Counted from the stretch's first letter, positions 1 to 7,255 are shown. The stretch is 11,492 nucleotides of DNA from Competibacteraceae bacterium UBA2788 (GCA_002352185.1 DEHY01000071.1:472-11963); one strand, 5' to 3'. Notes: a model not told the origin generated them from the letters alone. Made by a program: numbers and translations.

Positions 1-2174
1 TGGTCGAACGGCAGTTGCTGCACCACGCTGGTATGCGATTGCAGAAATTCGATCATGAAGCCGTCGTTGACATAACCCTCGTCATACAGCCGATTGAGCA
101 GCGTGTAATGCCAGAAACAATTGTGGTTGATGAAACAGGAAGCCTTGTAGGTGTGGGAATTTTCCACGCTGAAATCAACGACTGGCCCGTCATCGCGCTC
201 GATGGATTCGATGACCGTCAGATCGTCCTTGTCGAGGAACCACTTGACCGACGCCAGCGCATCCTTCAGGGCCTGCCGCTTGTACGACAGGCGAAAGCCG
301 ATCTTCCTTGCGAAGCGCTGGACATCCGCACCGGTGATGACGAGCCGGAAGGTCCCGTCCTGCTGCGGTCGCACGGAACTGACGATGCCCAGGTTCAGAA
401 TGAGCAGTTGCTCGACCCGCAATAATTCAAGGCTCTTGCTGACCAGGATGACTTGACGATCCTTGCGCGAGATGCAGCCATCGGTGTCGAAGTGCCCGCG
501 AAGGAAGGCGCGGACCACGGCCTCCGGCGAGCGCAGGATGATGTCGGGTACGGTCTTTCGTCCTGCGGCGCCCCAGCCGGTGGCGATCCCGAACGTTTGC
601 TTGAACAGCCGCGCCAGCACGGCGCTGTGGACCGTCGAGTTGAAGCGGTTGCGGTTCGGTCGGCGCGACGCCGTGACCCCAAAGCTCGCGTACATCGTCC
701 GCTCGAAAAAGTCCAATAGCTCCACATCCTGTGACGTCAGATTCACGCGGCTTGTGTCGACGAACCCATCCCCGATCACCTGGCCCAGCACTTCGGCCAG
801 GTCCGGTCCCAGGGTTTCAGGCCGGCGGGCCAAATCAGCGGGCGTTAGCAAGGCCCAAGGGTGATCGGGGTCGGCCTTGATCGCCTCCCACTCGTCAGCG
901 CACGCTTTTAACCGGACAACAGTCTGCGCGCCGACCGACAGGTCTGGCGCGGCGCGGCGCCATTTGTAGTAGGTACTCGTCGACACGTCATGCTTTTGGC
1001 AGACATCCGCAATACGAGGGCAAACTTTCAGCGTGTAATCAATCGGCGCTTCGGCGCTGGCGAAGACGCACTGACCGCGCCGGATCTCCACGGCATCACC
1101 GACTTTCAGGTTCTGTAGCTCGATCCATTCCCCACCGACGAGAATCTTGTGGTCGGCGCCGCCGTGCAGCTCGTATCCGTGCCGGGTACGGATGTGGATG
1201 CGTCGCTTCGCTGGATGGGTGAACCAGTTCACTACCCGATTGCCGTCCTCGACGCATCCGGAGAATTGCGAATCGACCAGTTCCTGTGCCCGCAAGAGAC
1301 CCTGATCCGTCACAATCAGGGTGTCGCCGGTCACGCAGGCCCAGCCTTCGTTCATCACCTGCGTCTGGCGCTGCGGATAAAAATACTGAGCGATCTTGCG
1401 GACGATCCGCACCAGTTCGCGTTGCCACGGTTCCAATAAAGGCGCATTTTTCTCGATGAAATACAGCAGGTTTTCCTGCGGCTCGGCTGGGAAGCGCCGG
1501 GAATCGGCGGCGACCGCCTCGGAAGGCTTGACCGGAATAGTCCGCCATAGATCATTAAGCTGCGATTGCAGATACTCTTCCCGGTCGTGCTGGCGCTGTT
1601 TCTCTTCATGCAGTGACAATGGCGCCGGATGCTTATAGCGATCCACCCCGTAATTCATCAGCGCGTGGCAGGAATCGAGAAACAATTCTACGGTTTCTTC
1701 GCCATGGCGCTCTTCGCACTCAGCGACATAATTGCGGGCGAATAGCAGGTAATCAATGATCGCGTCGGCGCTGGTCCAGGCCCGGAACAGATAATTGCCC
1801 TTGAAGAAAGAATTGTGTCCATAGGCAGCGTGGGCAATCACCAGCGCCTGCATGGTTGAGGTGTTCTCTTCCATCAGATAGGCAATGCAGGGATCGGAAT
1901 TAATCACGATCTCATAGGCCAGCCCCATTTGCCCGCGCCGGTAATTTTTCTCGGTCAGCACGAACTGCTTACCATAAGACCAGTGCTTATAGCCCAGCGG
2001 CATCCCCACTGAGGAATAGGCGTCCATCATCTGCTCTGCGGTAATGATTTCGATTTGGTTGGGGTAAGTGTCCAGGCCGAAATCTCCGGCAATCTGGCCG
2101 ATGACCTCGTTATAGCGTTCCAGCATCGGGAACGTCCATTCGGACGACTCGGAAATCAGTCGAGATGCACTCAT
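1..2174 (-). CDS. spoVR: SpoVR family protein interrupted by an intein (3' end outside window)
   Basis: The frame opens at ATG 2172-2174 and stays open to base 1, 724 full codons, so the gene runs off the left edge. Residues 1-279 are the N-terminal half of SpoVR (YcgB in E. coli): visible family blocks include [46 protein letters not shown] and [15 protein letters not shown]. The sequence reaches MNEGWA at residue 279, is interrupted by a 406-residue intein (residues 280-685), and resumes at residue 686 with [15 protein letters not shown]. Joined, this gives the uninterrupted SpoVR motif [15 protein letters not shown]. coli YcgB has Thr where this protein has Cys. SpoVR is needed for spore cortex formation in Bacillus; in non-sporing bacteria its biochemical role is unknown, but it travels with prkA and yeaH. 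The start overlaps the yeaH stop (ATGA), which implies translational coupling and last place in a three-gene operon. No stop or frameshift is seen in the visible part. Confidence 0.96.
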   Translation of the reverse strand, partial: MSASRLISESSEWTFPMLERYNEVIGQIAGDFGLDTYPNQIEIITAEQMMDAYSSVGMPLGYKHWSYGKQFVLTEKNYRRGQMGLAYEIVINSDPCIAYLMEENTSTMQALVIAHAAYGHNSFFKGNYLFRAWTSADAIIDYLLFARNYVAECEERHGEETVELFLDSCHALMNYGVDRYKHPAPLSLHEEKQRQHDREEYLQSQLNDLWRTIPVKPSEAVAADSRRFPAEPQENLLYFIEKNAPLLEPWQRELVRIVRKIAQYFYPQRQTQVMNEGWACVTGDTLIVTDQGLLRAQELVDSQFSGCVEDGNRVVNWFTHPAKRRIHIRTRHGYELHGGADHKILVGGEWIELQNLKVGDAVEIRRGQCVFASAEAPIDYTLKVCPRIADVCQKHDVSTSTYYKWRRAAPDLSVGAQTVVRLKACADEWEAIKADPDHPWALLTPADLARRPETLGPDLAEVLGQVIGDGFVDTSRVNLTSQDVELLDFFERTMYASFGVTASRRPNRNRFNSTVHSAVLARLFKQTFGIATGWGAAGRKTVPDIILRSPEAVVRAFLRGHFDTDGCISRKDRQVILVSKSLELLRVEQLLILNLGIVSSVRPQQDGTFRLVITGADVQRFARKIGFRLSYKRQALKDALASVKWFLDKDDLTVIESIERDDGPVVDFSVENSHTYKASCFINHNCFWHYTLLNRLYDEGYVNDGFMIEFLQSHTSVVQQLPFD
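120..1337 (-). other. Intein with LAGLIDADG homing endonuclease, in SpoVR
   Basis: This is an in-frame 406-residue protein-splicing element. Its first residue is Cys (codon 1335-1337) in the block A sequence [20 protein letters not shown]. Block B is around residues 54-67, ending GGADHKILV with the conserved His63; the Thr usual three residues before this His is Gly60. Block [10 protein letters not shown] (184-192), and block [11 protein letters not shown] (278-287), are the two LAGLIDADG motifs, with acidic residues D190 and D286. Block F is [15 protein letters not shown] (386-400), and block G ends FINHN with penultimate His405 and terminal Asn406, followed by Cys+1 of the host. All residues for class 1 splicing (Cys1, block B His, His-Asn, Cys+1) are present, so it should excise itself and join the SpoVR halves. 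Five sampled 60-base lines average about 65% GC against about 53% in five lines of the N-terminal host half, suggesting later arrival. Splicing itself is inferred. Confidence 0.95.
243..1040 (-). other. Homing endonuclease domain of the intein, with putative HTH
   Basis: Approximate span of the endonuclease, intein residues about 100-365, between splicing blocks B and F. It carries two LAGLIDADG motifs about 95 residues apart, as in single-chain two-motif enzymes that cut an intein-free allele at the insertion site. Both motif aspartates (D190, D286) remain, so the enzyme may be active. Before the first motif, residues 109-128 (bases 954-1013) read [20 protein letters not shown], which looks like a helix-turn-helix of the transposase/regulator kind and may add DNA contacts. 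The HTH is judged by pattern only; domain edges are rough. Confidence 0.8.
2171..2174 (-). promoter_or_regulatory. ATGA stop/start overlap coupling yeaH to spoVR
   Basis: The spoVR start ATG (2172-2174) shares bases with the yeaH stop TGA (2171-2173). No strong Shine-Dalgarno is seen in front of the spoVR start (GGCGCGCAGC precedes it). Ribosomes that finish yeaH probably restart on spoVR, keeping the two products in step. Confidence 0.8.
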
Positions 2175-3439
2175 GCTGCGCGCCTCTTGAACAAGTCCCG
2201 GAATACGGGATAGATGTCAGCCGGCCCATCAATCTGTCGCATCGCAAAATTGGGATGCGTTTCTCTCACCGCTTCATACGCTTCCCACAGGCTCTGGTGG
2301 CGATCCGGGGTAATTTCGATATAGGCGTAATAGCGCACGAACGGCATGATCCGCTGCAACAGCAAATCGCGGCAGGACGGTGAATCGTGATGCCAGTTAT
2401 CGCCATCCGAAGCCTGTGCAGTGTAAATGTTCCAACTGGAAATGGGATAGCGTTCAGTGATGATCTCGCTCATCAATTGCAGTGCGCTGGACACCACGGT
2501 GCCGCCGGTTTCCCGCGAGTAGAAAAACTCCTGTTCGTCTACTTCCTTGGCGACCGTATGATGGCGGATAAACACCACTTCAATCTTTTCGTAATTGCGC
2601 TTGAGAAACAGATAGAGCAGCGAGAAAAAACGCTTGGCTAAATCCTTGCGCGCCCGATCCATCGAGCCGGACACATCCATGATGCAGAACATCACCGCTT
2701 GAGTCGTCGGTTGTGGCTGCTTGATCCGATTGGTGTAGCGCAGGTCGAAGGTGTCAATAAAAGGCACGGCCCGAACCCGCGCCCGTAGATAGTTGATTTC
2801 CTCCACCAGTTCCTTGGCGCGAATTTCGTCTACTGGCGGCGCAGCCAGAAGTTGTTGCAATTCCTCTTCCGCCTCGCGCAGCCGACGGGTGTGGGGCGCA
2901 GCTAAAGCCATTCGCCGCGCCATCGCCCCTTTCAGTGAGCGCACAATGTCAATGTTGCCGGGGTTGCCGTCATTGCTGAACCCGGCGCGCACCGATTTGA
3001 ACTCGGTGGCTTTGGCTAACTGGGTTCGCAGCAGATTAGGCAATTCCAGATCCTCGAAAAACAGATCCAGAAATTCCTCACGCGACAATTCAAAGACAAA
3101 GTCATCCTCACCTTCGCCGCTATTACTGGCTTGACCACCTCCTGAACCCCCTCCCGCTCCACCTTTTGGCCGGGCGATCTGATCGCCGGTGACAAATTCC
3201 CGGTTGCCCGGATGGATCGCTTCGCGCCGGCCACCCGGCCCATGGCCAAAGACCGGTTCGGACAGGTCACGAGCGGGGATGTTGATCTTCTCGCCGCTAT
3301 CAATATCAGTAATGCTGCGGCCATTCATAGCCTCGGTCACGGCCTTCTTAATCTGGCTCTTGAAGCGCCGGATAAAACGCTGGCGATTGACGGCGCTTTT
3401 GTTTCTGCCGTCCAGCCGACGGTCGATAAGCGTGGCCAT
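2171..3439 (-). CDS. yeaH: YeaH/YhbH family protein (DUF444, vWA-like)
   Basis: The 422-residue product matches the E. coli YeaH length and order: N-terminal block FIDRRLxGxNKS-type (here [19 protein letters not shown]), [22 protein letters not shown], a glycine-rich linker (about 93-103), [15 protein letters not shown], then a von Willebrand A-like domain with the metal-site motif DVSGSMD at 255-261 and [11 protein letters not shown] further on. It ends [16 protein letters not shown]444 proteins are partners of the PrkA kinase in a conserved operon; the molecular job is unproven. The start is ATG 3437-3439 with Shine-Dalgarno GAGAGGAA (3447-3454) seven bases upstream. It lies 18 bases after prkA and overlaps spoVR by 4 bases. 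Reading frame is intact. Function beyond family membership is not visible from sequence. Confidence 0.96.
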   Translation of the reverse strand: MATLIDRRLDGRNKSAVNRQRFIRRFKSQIKKAVTEAMNGRSITDIDSGEKINIPARDLSEPVFGHGPGGRREAIHPGNREFVTGDQIARPKGGAGGGSGGGQASNSGEGEDDFVFELSREEFLDLFFEDLELPNLLRTQLAKATEFKSVRAGFSNDGNPGNIDIVRSLKGAMARRMALAAPHTRRLREAEEELQQLLAAPPVDEIRAKELVEEINYLRARVRAVPFIDTFDLRYTNRIKQPQPTTQAVMFCIMDVSGSMDRARKDLAKRFFSLLYLFLKRNYEKIEVVFIRHHTVAKEVDEQEFFYSRETGGTVVSSALQLMSEIITERYPISSWNIYTAQASDGDNWHHDSPSCRDLLLQRIMPFVRYYAYIEITPDRHQSLWEAYEAVRETHPNFAMRQIDGPADIYPVFRDLFKRRAA

Positions 3440-3446
3440 GAGTGCG

Positions 3447-3454
3447 TTCCTCTC
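3447..3454 (-). promoter_or_regulatory. Ribosome binding site of yeaH
   Basis: GAGAGGAA on the minus strand, seven bases before ATG 3439, inside the 18-base gap after the prkA stop. It supports independent initiation of yeaH and fixes its start. Confidence 0.75.
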
Positions 3455-3457
3455 TGC

Positions 3458-5380
3458 TCAGGATGCCTTACGGACTCGCAAATACCAGTCGGACAGCAGT
3501 CGAACCTGCCTGGCGGTGTAGCCTTTTGCGACCATTCGATCCACAAATTCGGCGTGCTTCTTCTGCTCGTCCACGCTGGATTTGGCATTGAAACTGATCA
3601 CCGGCAGCAGATCCTCAGTACTTGAGAACATCTTCTTCTCGATCACCGCCCGCAGTTTCTCGTAACTGGTCCAGGCTGGATTGCGACCGGCGTTGTTGGC
3701 GCGCGCCCGCAATACGAAATTGACGATCTCGTTGCGAAAATCCTTGGGATTGCTGATGCCGGCAGGCTTCTCGATCTTCTCCAGTTCGGTGTTGAGCGCC
3801 GCCCGGTCGAATGATTCGCCGGTGTCGGGATCGCGGTATTCCTGATCCTGAATCCAGAAATCCGCATAGGTCACATAGCGATCAAAGATGTTCTGGCCGT
3901 ATTCGGAATAGGATTCCAGATAAGCCTGTTGCAATTCCTTGCCGATGAACTCGGCATAGCGCGGCGCCAGATAGCCCTTGAGATAGGACAAATATTTCTC
4001 TTCGACCTCCGACGTAAACTGCTCACGCTCAATCTGCCGCTCCAGCACATAAAGCAGATGCACCGGATTGGCGGCAACCTCGCTGTGATCGAAGTTGAAC
4101 ACCTGACTGAGAATTTTGAAGGCAAAACGGGTAGAGATGCCGGTCATGCCTTCATCTACCCCGGCGTAGTCGCGGTATTCCTGCATCGACTTGGCTTTGG
4201 GATCGGTGTCCTTGAGGTTTTCGCCGTCATAGACCCGAATCTTGGAGAAGATGCTGGAGTTCTCCGGATCTTTCACTCGCGTCAATACCGAGAATTGCGC
4301 CAGCATCTCCAGCGTGCCCGGCGCGCAAGGCGACTCGGCCAGTGAACTGTGAGCCAGCAGTTTCCGATAAATCTTCACCTCATCCGACACTCGCAGGCAA
4401 TAAGGCACCTTGACGATGTAAACCCGGTCGAGGAAGGCTTCATTATTCTTGTTGCCCTTGAACGACTGCCATTCCGATTCGTTGGAATGGGCCAGGATAA
4501 TCCCCTCGAACGGGATGGCCGACAGCCCTTCGGTACTGTTGTAGTTGCCTTCCTGAGTCGCCGTCAACAGCGGATGCAGTACCTTGATCGGCGCCTTGAA
4601 CATTTCGACGAATTCCATCAGGCCCCGGTTGGCGCGGCACAACGCGCCGGAGAAGCTGTAGGCGTCCGGGTCATTCTGGGCGAAATGTTCCAACTGGCGG
4701 ATATCCACCTTGCCCACCAGCGAGGAGATATCCTGATTGTTCTCATCCCCCGGCTCGGTCTTGGCGATGGCGATTTGGTGCAGCACCGATGGCCGCAGCT
4801 TGACCACTCGAAATTTGGTGATATCGCCGTTGAACTCACGCAGCCGCTTGGCCGCCCACGGCGACATGATATGGCGCAAATAACGGCGCGGAACGCCGTA
4901 GTCGTCTTCGAGAATCTGGCCGTCCTCGTCGGGATTGAACAGCCCCAGCGGCGATTCAAATACCGGGGATCCTTCAATCGCGTAGAACGGAATTCGCTCC
5001 ATCAGTTGCTTGAGCCGTTCAGCCAGCGACGATTTTCCGCCGCCCACCGGACCCAGCAGATAAAGAATCTGCTTCTTTTCCTCCAGCCCCTGGGCGGCAT
5101 GTTTGAGGTAGGACACGATCTGCTCGATGGCGTCCTCCATCCCATGGAATTCCTGGAAGGCGGGATAGATTTTGAGTACCTTGTTCTGAAAGATGCGCGA
5201 CAGCCGTGTGTCGTTGCGGGTGTCCACCATCTCCGGCTCGCCGATAGCCAGCAACAGCCGTTCGGCGGCGCTGGCGTAGGCCCCAGGTCCTTTTTTGCAC
5301 AAATCCAGATATTCCTGGAGTGAGAAGGTTTCCTCGCGGCTCTCTTCGTAGCGCGACAGGTAGCGGTTGAAAATTGTCAT
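3458..5380 (-). CDS. prkA: PrkA family serine protein kinase
   Basis: The 640-residue protein is nearly collinear with E. coli YeaG (644 residues). The N-terminal AAA-type domain has a Walker A motif GPVGGGKS at about 110-117, following MEDAIEQIVSYLKHAAQGLEE. Other family blocks are ENNQDISSLVGKVDIRQLEH, GIILAHSNESEW, NNEAFLDRVYIVKVPYCLRV, DYAGVDEGMTGISTRFAFK and the C-terminal PrkA domain with YGQNIFDRYVTYADFWIQDQ. PrkA proteins are described as serine kinases (eukaryote-like in E. coli YeaG) acting in stationary-phase and nitrogen-starvation responses; ATPase-linked protease activity has been proposed for the Bacillus homolog. Three in-frame starts compete: GTG 5389, ATG 5386 and ATG 5380. 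Only ATG 5380 (MTIFNRYLSRYEES) has proper spacing (8 bases) from AGAGAGG, so it is preferred and agrees with the E. coli N-terminus. First gene of the operon; a sigma-54 promoter candidate lies upstream. Confidence 0.97.
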   Translation of the reverse strand: MTIFNRYLSRYEESREETFSLQEYLDLCKKGPGAYASAAERLLLAIGEPEMVDTRNDTRLSRIFQNKVLKIYPAFQEFHGMEDAIEQIVSYLKHAAQGLEEKKQILYLLGPVGGGKSSLAERLKQLMERIPFYAIEGSPVFESPLGLFNPDEDGQILEDDYGVPRRYLRHIMSPWAAKRLREFNGDITKFRVVKLRPSVLHQIAIAKTEPGDENNQDISSLVGKVDIRQLEHFAQNDPDAYSFSGALCRANRGLMEFVEMFKAPIKVLHPLLTATQEGNYNSTEGLSAIPFEGIILAHSNESEWQSFKGNKNNEAFLDRVYIVKVPYCLRVSDEVKIYRKLLAHSSLAESPCAPGTLEMLAQFSVLTRVKDPENSSIFSKIRVYDGENLKDTDPKAKSMQEYRDYAGVDEGMTGISTRFAFKILSQVFNFDHSEVAANPVHLLYVLERQIEREQFTSEVEEKYLSYLKGYLAPRYAEFIGKELQQAYLESYSEYGQNIFDRYVTYADFWIQDQEYRDPDTGESFDRAALNTELEKIEKPAGISNPKDFRNEIVNFVLRARANNAGRNPAWTSYEKLRAVIEKKMFSSTEDLLPVISFNAKSSVDEQKKHAEFVDRMVAKGYTARQVRLLSDWYLRVRKAS

Positions 5381-5388
5381 CGTCATCA

Positions 5389-5395
5389 CCTCTCT
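5389..5395 (-). promoter_or_regulatory. Ribosome binding site of prkA
   Basis: AGAGAGG on the minus strand. It lies 8 bases from ATG 5380 but overlaps or abuts the alternative starts GTG 5389 and ATG 5386, so it decides for the shorter N-terminus. Confidence 0.8.
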
Positions 5396-5518
5396 AGGGT
5401 CACGGAAGCGGGGGCGACTTCCGGTTCAAGTCTTTCAGGGCAAATCCTGTGAATGTTCAGCAGCCGGTCTCTCGCCCCGGCCGATCCGCAACGTCGCGGA
5501 TGTCTCTGGAGTGAATGC

Positions 5519-5535
5519 AGCAATTAATGGACCAA
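5519..5535 (-). promoter_or_regulatory. Sigma-54 (-24/-12) promoter candidate for prkA operon
   Basis: The minus strand reads TTGGTCCATTAATTGCT. Against the sigma-54 consensus TTGGCACRNNNNTTGCT it keeps the invariant GG and GC with exactly ten bases between, the TTGG start, and TTGCT at the -12 element; only two positions (CA, here TC) differ. Transcription would start near 5508 and give a leader of about 128 bases before prkA. In E. coli the yeaGH genes belong to the nitrogen-starvation (NtrC/sigma-54) response, which fits. Not experimentally shown here. Confidence 0.65.
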
Positions 5536-5734
5536 TCCGGGTTTGGGCGGTCGCGGCTCAGTTCCGGGTGTTGCGTGACGGCAGAGCGCGCCCCGAAAGC
5601 GGGCATTTCGAGGTAAAGAACATGAAATCAAGCAGTTACTTATATTTCAGTTGCCTGAACAAGGTCTGAATAACGATTAGACTGACTATCGAGCGCTGGT
5701 GGTGAGAGTCAGGTCATGGCTAAAACTATCATGT

Positions 5735-5753
5735 TCGCACTATCTTAGTGCGA
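5735..5753. promoter_or_regulatory. Perfect palindrome, NtrC-type enhancer candidate
   Basis: The sequence TCGCACTATCTTAGTGCGA has 8-base arms around a 3-base centre with no mismatch. Its core GCAC-N7-GTGC has the same half-sites and spacing as the NtrC sites of glnA (GCACTAAAATGGTGC). It lies about 220 bases upstream of the sigma-54 promoter candidate of prkA, a normal place for an enhancer, and about 150 bases upstream of the permease start. No T-run follows it, so a terminator is unlikely. Only one site was found, whereas NtrC enhancers are often paired. It could instead be an operator for the permease. Confidence 0.5.
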
Positions 5754-5905
5754 TGCGCTAAGTTTGCGGGAACAAGTTCCGAGTCCAAGTAGACCACGGG
5801 CAGCGGCAACGGTTCGAGCGCGGACGGGGCTGTGGTTGGAAGGACAACTTTGTTGTTAACATGATGCGGCGCGGTCTACGGATCAACCACGCGCTAAGGT
5901 TAATT

Positions 5906-6970
5906 ATGAAAATTATCAGTGACTGGTTCCAGCGGCTCTTTAACGATCCCCAAGCGGTTATTCTGACCATCGTGCTGGCGCTGGGCGCCAGCGTGATCCT
6001 GGTCATGGGTCGCGATCTGGCGCCCGTATTGGCGAGCATGGTCATTGCCTACCTGCTGGAAGGCATCGTCCAATTGCTACAGCACCGGGCGCGGTTGCCG
6101 CGCCTGCTCGCGGTGATTGTGGTGTTCATGCTGTTTATCACCTTTGTGCTGTTCCTGCTGCTGGGGTTGCTGCCCATGGCTTCGCGGCAGCTAACGCAAT
6201 TGGTGCAGGAATTTCCCAGCATGCTGGTCAAGGGCCAAAATCTGTTGCTCAGCCTGCCCGCCATGTACCCGGAATTCATTACCGAGGCGCAGATTCTCGA
6301 AGTGATCAACGCTGCGAAGGCCGAGATCGCTACGTGGGGTCAGAAGGCGCTGTCCTGGTCGCTGGCGGCGGGCATGGGTTTCATCACCATCGTCGTGTAC
6401 CTGGTACTGGTGCCGTTGCTGGTGTTCTTCTTTTTGAAGGACAAGACGCTGATTCTGGGCTGGCTACGCGGGTTTCTGCCCCACGACCATAGTCTGGCGC
6501 AGCAGGTCTGGGGCGAGGTGGATCGGCAGATGGGGAACTATGTTCGCGGTAAATTTCTGGAAATTCTGGTGGTTTGGGTGGCGACCTTCGTGGTGTTTGC
6601 AGCCATGGGCCTTCAATTCTCCATGCTGCTGGCTCTGATGGTCGGATTGTCAGTCATCGTGCCATATATTGGTGCAGTGGTGGTGACAGTGCCAGTAGCG
6701 CTGGTGGCTTTTTTCCAGTGGGGATCGGGGTCGGAGTTCGGGTGGCTGATGGGCTTGTATCTCTTTGTCCAGATGCTAGACGGCAATATTCTGGTGCCGC
6801 TGCTGTTTTCCGAGGTGGTGGATTTGCACCCGATTGCCATTATCGCAGCGGTGCTGGTGTTCGGCGGGCTGTGGGGATTCTGGGGTATCTTTTTCGCTAT
6901 CCCGCTGGCAACCGTGGTGCAATCCATTTTGAAGGCGTGGCCACGTCCGGCGCTGGCGGTGGCTGAATAG
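5906..6970 (+). CDS. AI-2E family transporter (PerM-like permease)
   Basis: The 354-residue integral membrane protein has the family layout: two hydrophobic segments near the N-terminus (about 17-52), another at about 68-90, a polar stretch of about 60 residues, then a cluster of segments from about 150 on. Family signatures are GLSVIVPYIGAVV, DGNILVPLLFSEVVDLHPIAII and LWGFWGIFFAIPLATVV. The family includes E. coli TqsA (autoinducer-2 export) and PerM, and also Na+/H+ antiporters, so the substrate here is unknown. The start ATG 5906 (MKIISDWFQRLF) has AAGG six bases upstream; an in-frame ATG at 5861 has only a distant purine stretch and would add 15 charged residues, so it was not chosen. 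The gene is divergent from the prkA operon and ends just before the first 154-base repeat. Confidence 0.92.
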   Translation: MKIISDWFQRLFNDPQAVILTIVLALGASVILVMGRDLAPVLASMVIAYLLEGIVQLLQHRARLPRLLAVIVVFMLFITFVLFLLLGLLPMASRQLTQLVQEFPSMLVKGQNLLLSLPAMYPEFITEAQILEVINAAKAEIATWGQKALSWSLAAGMGFITIVVYLVLVPLLVFFFLKDKTLILGWLRGFLPHDHSLAQQVWGEVDRQMGNYVRGKFLEILVVWVATFVVFAAMGLQFSMLLALMVGLSVIVPYIGAVVVTVPVALVAFFQWGSGSEFGWLMGLYLFVQMLDGNILVPLLFSEVVDLHPIAIIAAVLVFGGLWGFWGIFFAIPLATVVQSILKAWPRPALAVAE

Positions 6971-6980
6971 CGGAGCGGGC

Positions 6981-7134
6981 ATCGGCGACCGAACGCTATA
7001 GCAATCCTGAATCCCCCCAACTCGCCTTTGCCAAAATCCCCCCGCTCGCGTCACTCGCGCCCCCCTTTGCCAAAGGGGGGTTGAGGGGATTTGGCTTTAT
7101 GCTCCGCCTACCATTTGCCCGCTACCGGTAAATC
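6981..7134. repeat. 154-base direct repeat, copy 1, with nested hairpin
   Basis: Matches 11189-11342 at 151 of 154 positions in the same orientation (offset 4208). The mismatches are in the hairpin loop and at two sites near the right end. Inside is a perfect 9-base stem (C6T3 at 7060-7068 with A3G6 at 7072-7080, loop GCC), flanked by outer arms GCCAAAATCCCC (near 7030) and GGGGATTTGGC (7085-7095) that pair with one extra A. The right end carries the last codons of an FG-GAP gene. It sits between convergent genes. The type is unknown: MITE-like element, bidirectional hairpin terminator or segmental duplication are all possible. Confidence 0.95.
7108..7134 (-). pseudogene. Orphan C-terminal tail of an FG-GAP-like gene
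   Basis: The minus strand encodes DLPVAGKW and a TAG stop, identical in protein to the last eight residues and stop of the partial gene at 11316-11492. Upstream of Asp the similarity stops (no FG-GAP residues are seen), so only a 9-codon relic remains. It was probably carried here with the repeat or left when a paralog was lost. Confidence 0.6.
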
Positions 7135-7162
7135 CCATCGCTCTTTAGCGCCATGGCATGCC

Positions 7163-7198
7163 AAAAACCGGCAACAATAGAAAAACCGGCAACAATAG
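7163..7198. repeat. Two tandem 18-base units
   Basis: The unit AAAAACCGGCAACAATAG occurs twice without a gap or mismatch (7163-7180, 7181-7198), directly before a palindrome. It lies in the non-coding gap between the repeat and the end of the beta-helix gene. No function is evident; it may be a replication-slippage duplication. Confidence 0.9.
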
Positions 7199-7213
7199 CG
7201 ATGGCGCCATCGC
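7198..7213. repeat. Perfect 16-base palindrome
   Basis: GCGATGGCGCCATCGC is its own reverse complement. It overlaps the last base of the tandem units and lies 43 bases after the stop of the beta-helix gene. It could form a hairpin in RNA but has no T-run on either side; it may be a protein-binding or insertion-end site. Confidence 0.7.
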
Positions 7214-7255
7214 CCAGTTGGCGGCAAATGTTGTACCCTCCCTGACGACCGAGAA

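Larger units (their letters stand above)
5396..5905. other. Divergent intergenic control region, prkA / permease
   Basis: About 510 bases without a convincing gene. It holds a sigma-54 promoter candidate reading toward prkA (5519-5535) and a perfect palindrome (5735-5753), listed separately. I found no convincing sigma-70 promoter for either gene. A 100-codon open frame (5367-5669, plus) overlaps the prkA start antisense and shows no family features. The stretch from 5754 to 5905 shows nothing else beyond the permease ribosome binding site. Confidence 0.6.

Noticed and set aside
15..864. Several plus-strand open frames of 88-136 codons in the first 900 bases
   Set aside because: They are antisense shadows of the intein and SpoVR, whose minus-strand frame runs unbroken from 2174 to the edge with clear motifs.
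1096..1609. Minus-strand open frames of 150 and 84 codons within spoVR
   Set aside because: They are in other frames than the SpoVR/intein frame and show no motif.
4349..5323. Long plus-strand open frame (324 codons) opposite prkA
   Set aside because: It lies entirely antisense to a PrkA frame conserved over its whole length; its translation shows no family features and reflects codon bias of the true gene.
5367..5669. Plus-strand open frame of 100 codons in the prkA upstream region
   Set aside because: It overlaps the prkA start antisense, has no ribosome binding site worth noting and covers the sigma-54 promoter candidate.
5861..5905. Upstream ATG start for the permease
   Set aside because: It would add a charged 15-residue extension without a well-spaced ribosome binding site, while ATG 5906 has AAGG six bases away and matches the family start.
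6776..7054. Minus-strand open frame whose first residues recur at 10999-11262
   Set aside because: The shared N-terminus is only the 154-base repeat read in translation; the rest is antisense to the permease or the AAA-ATPase-like gene.
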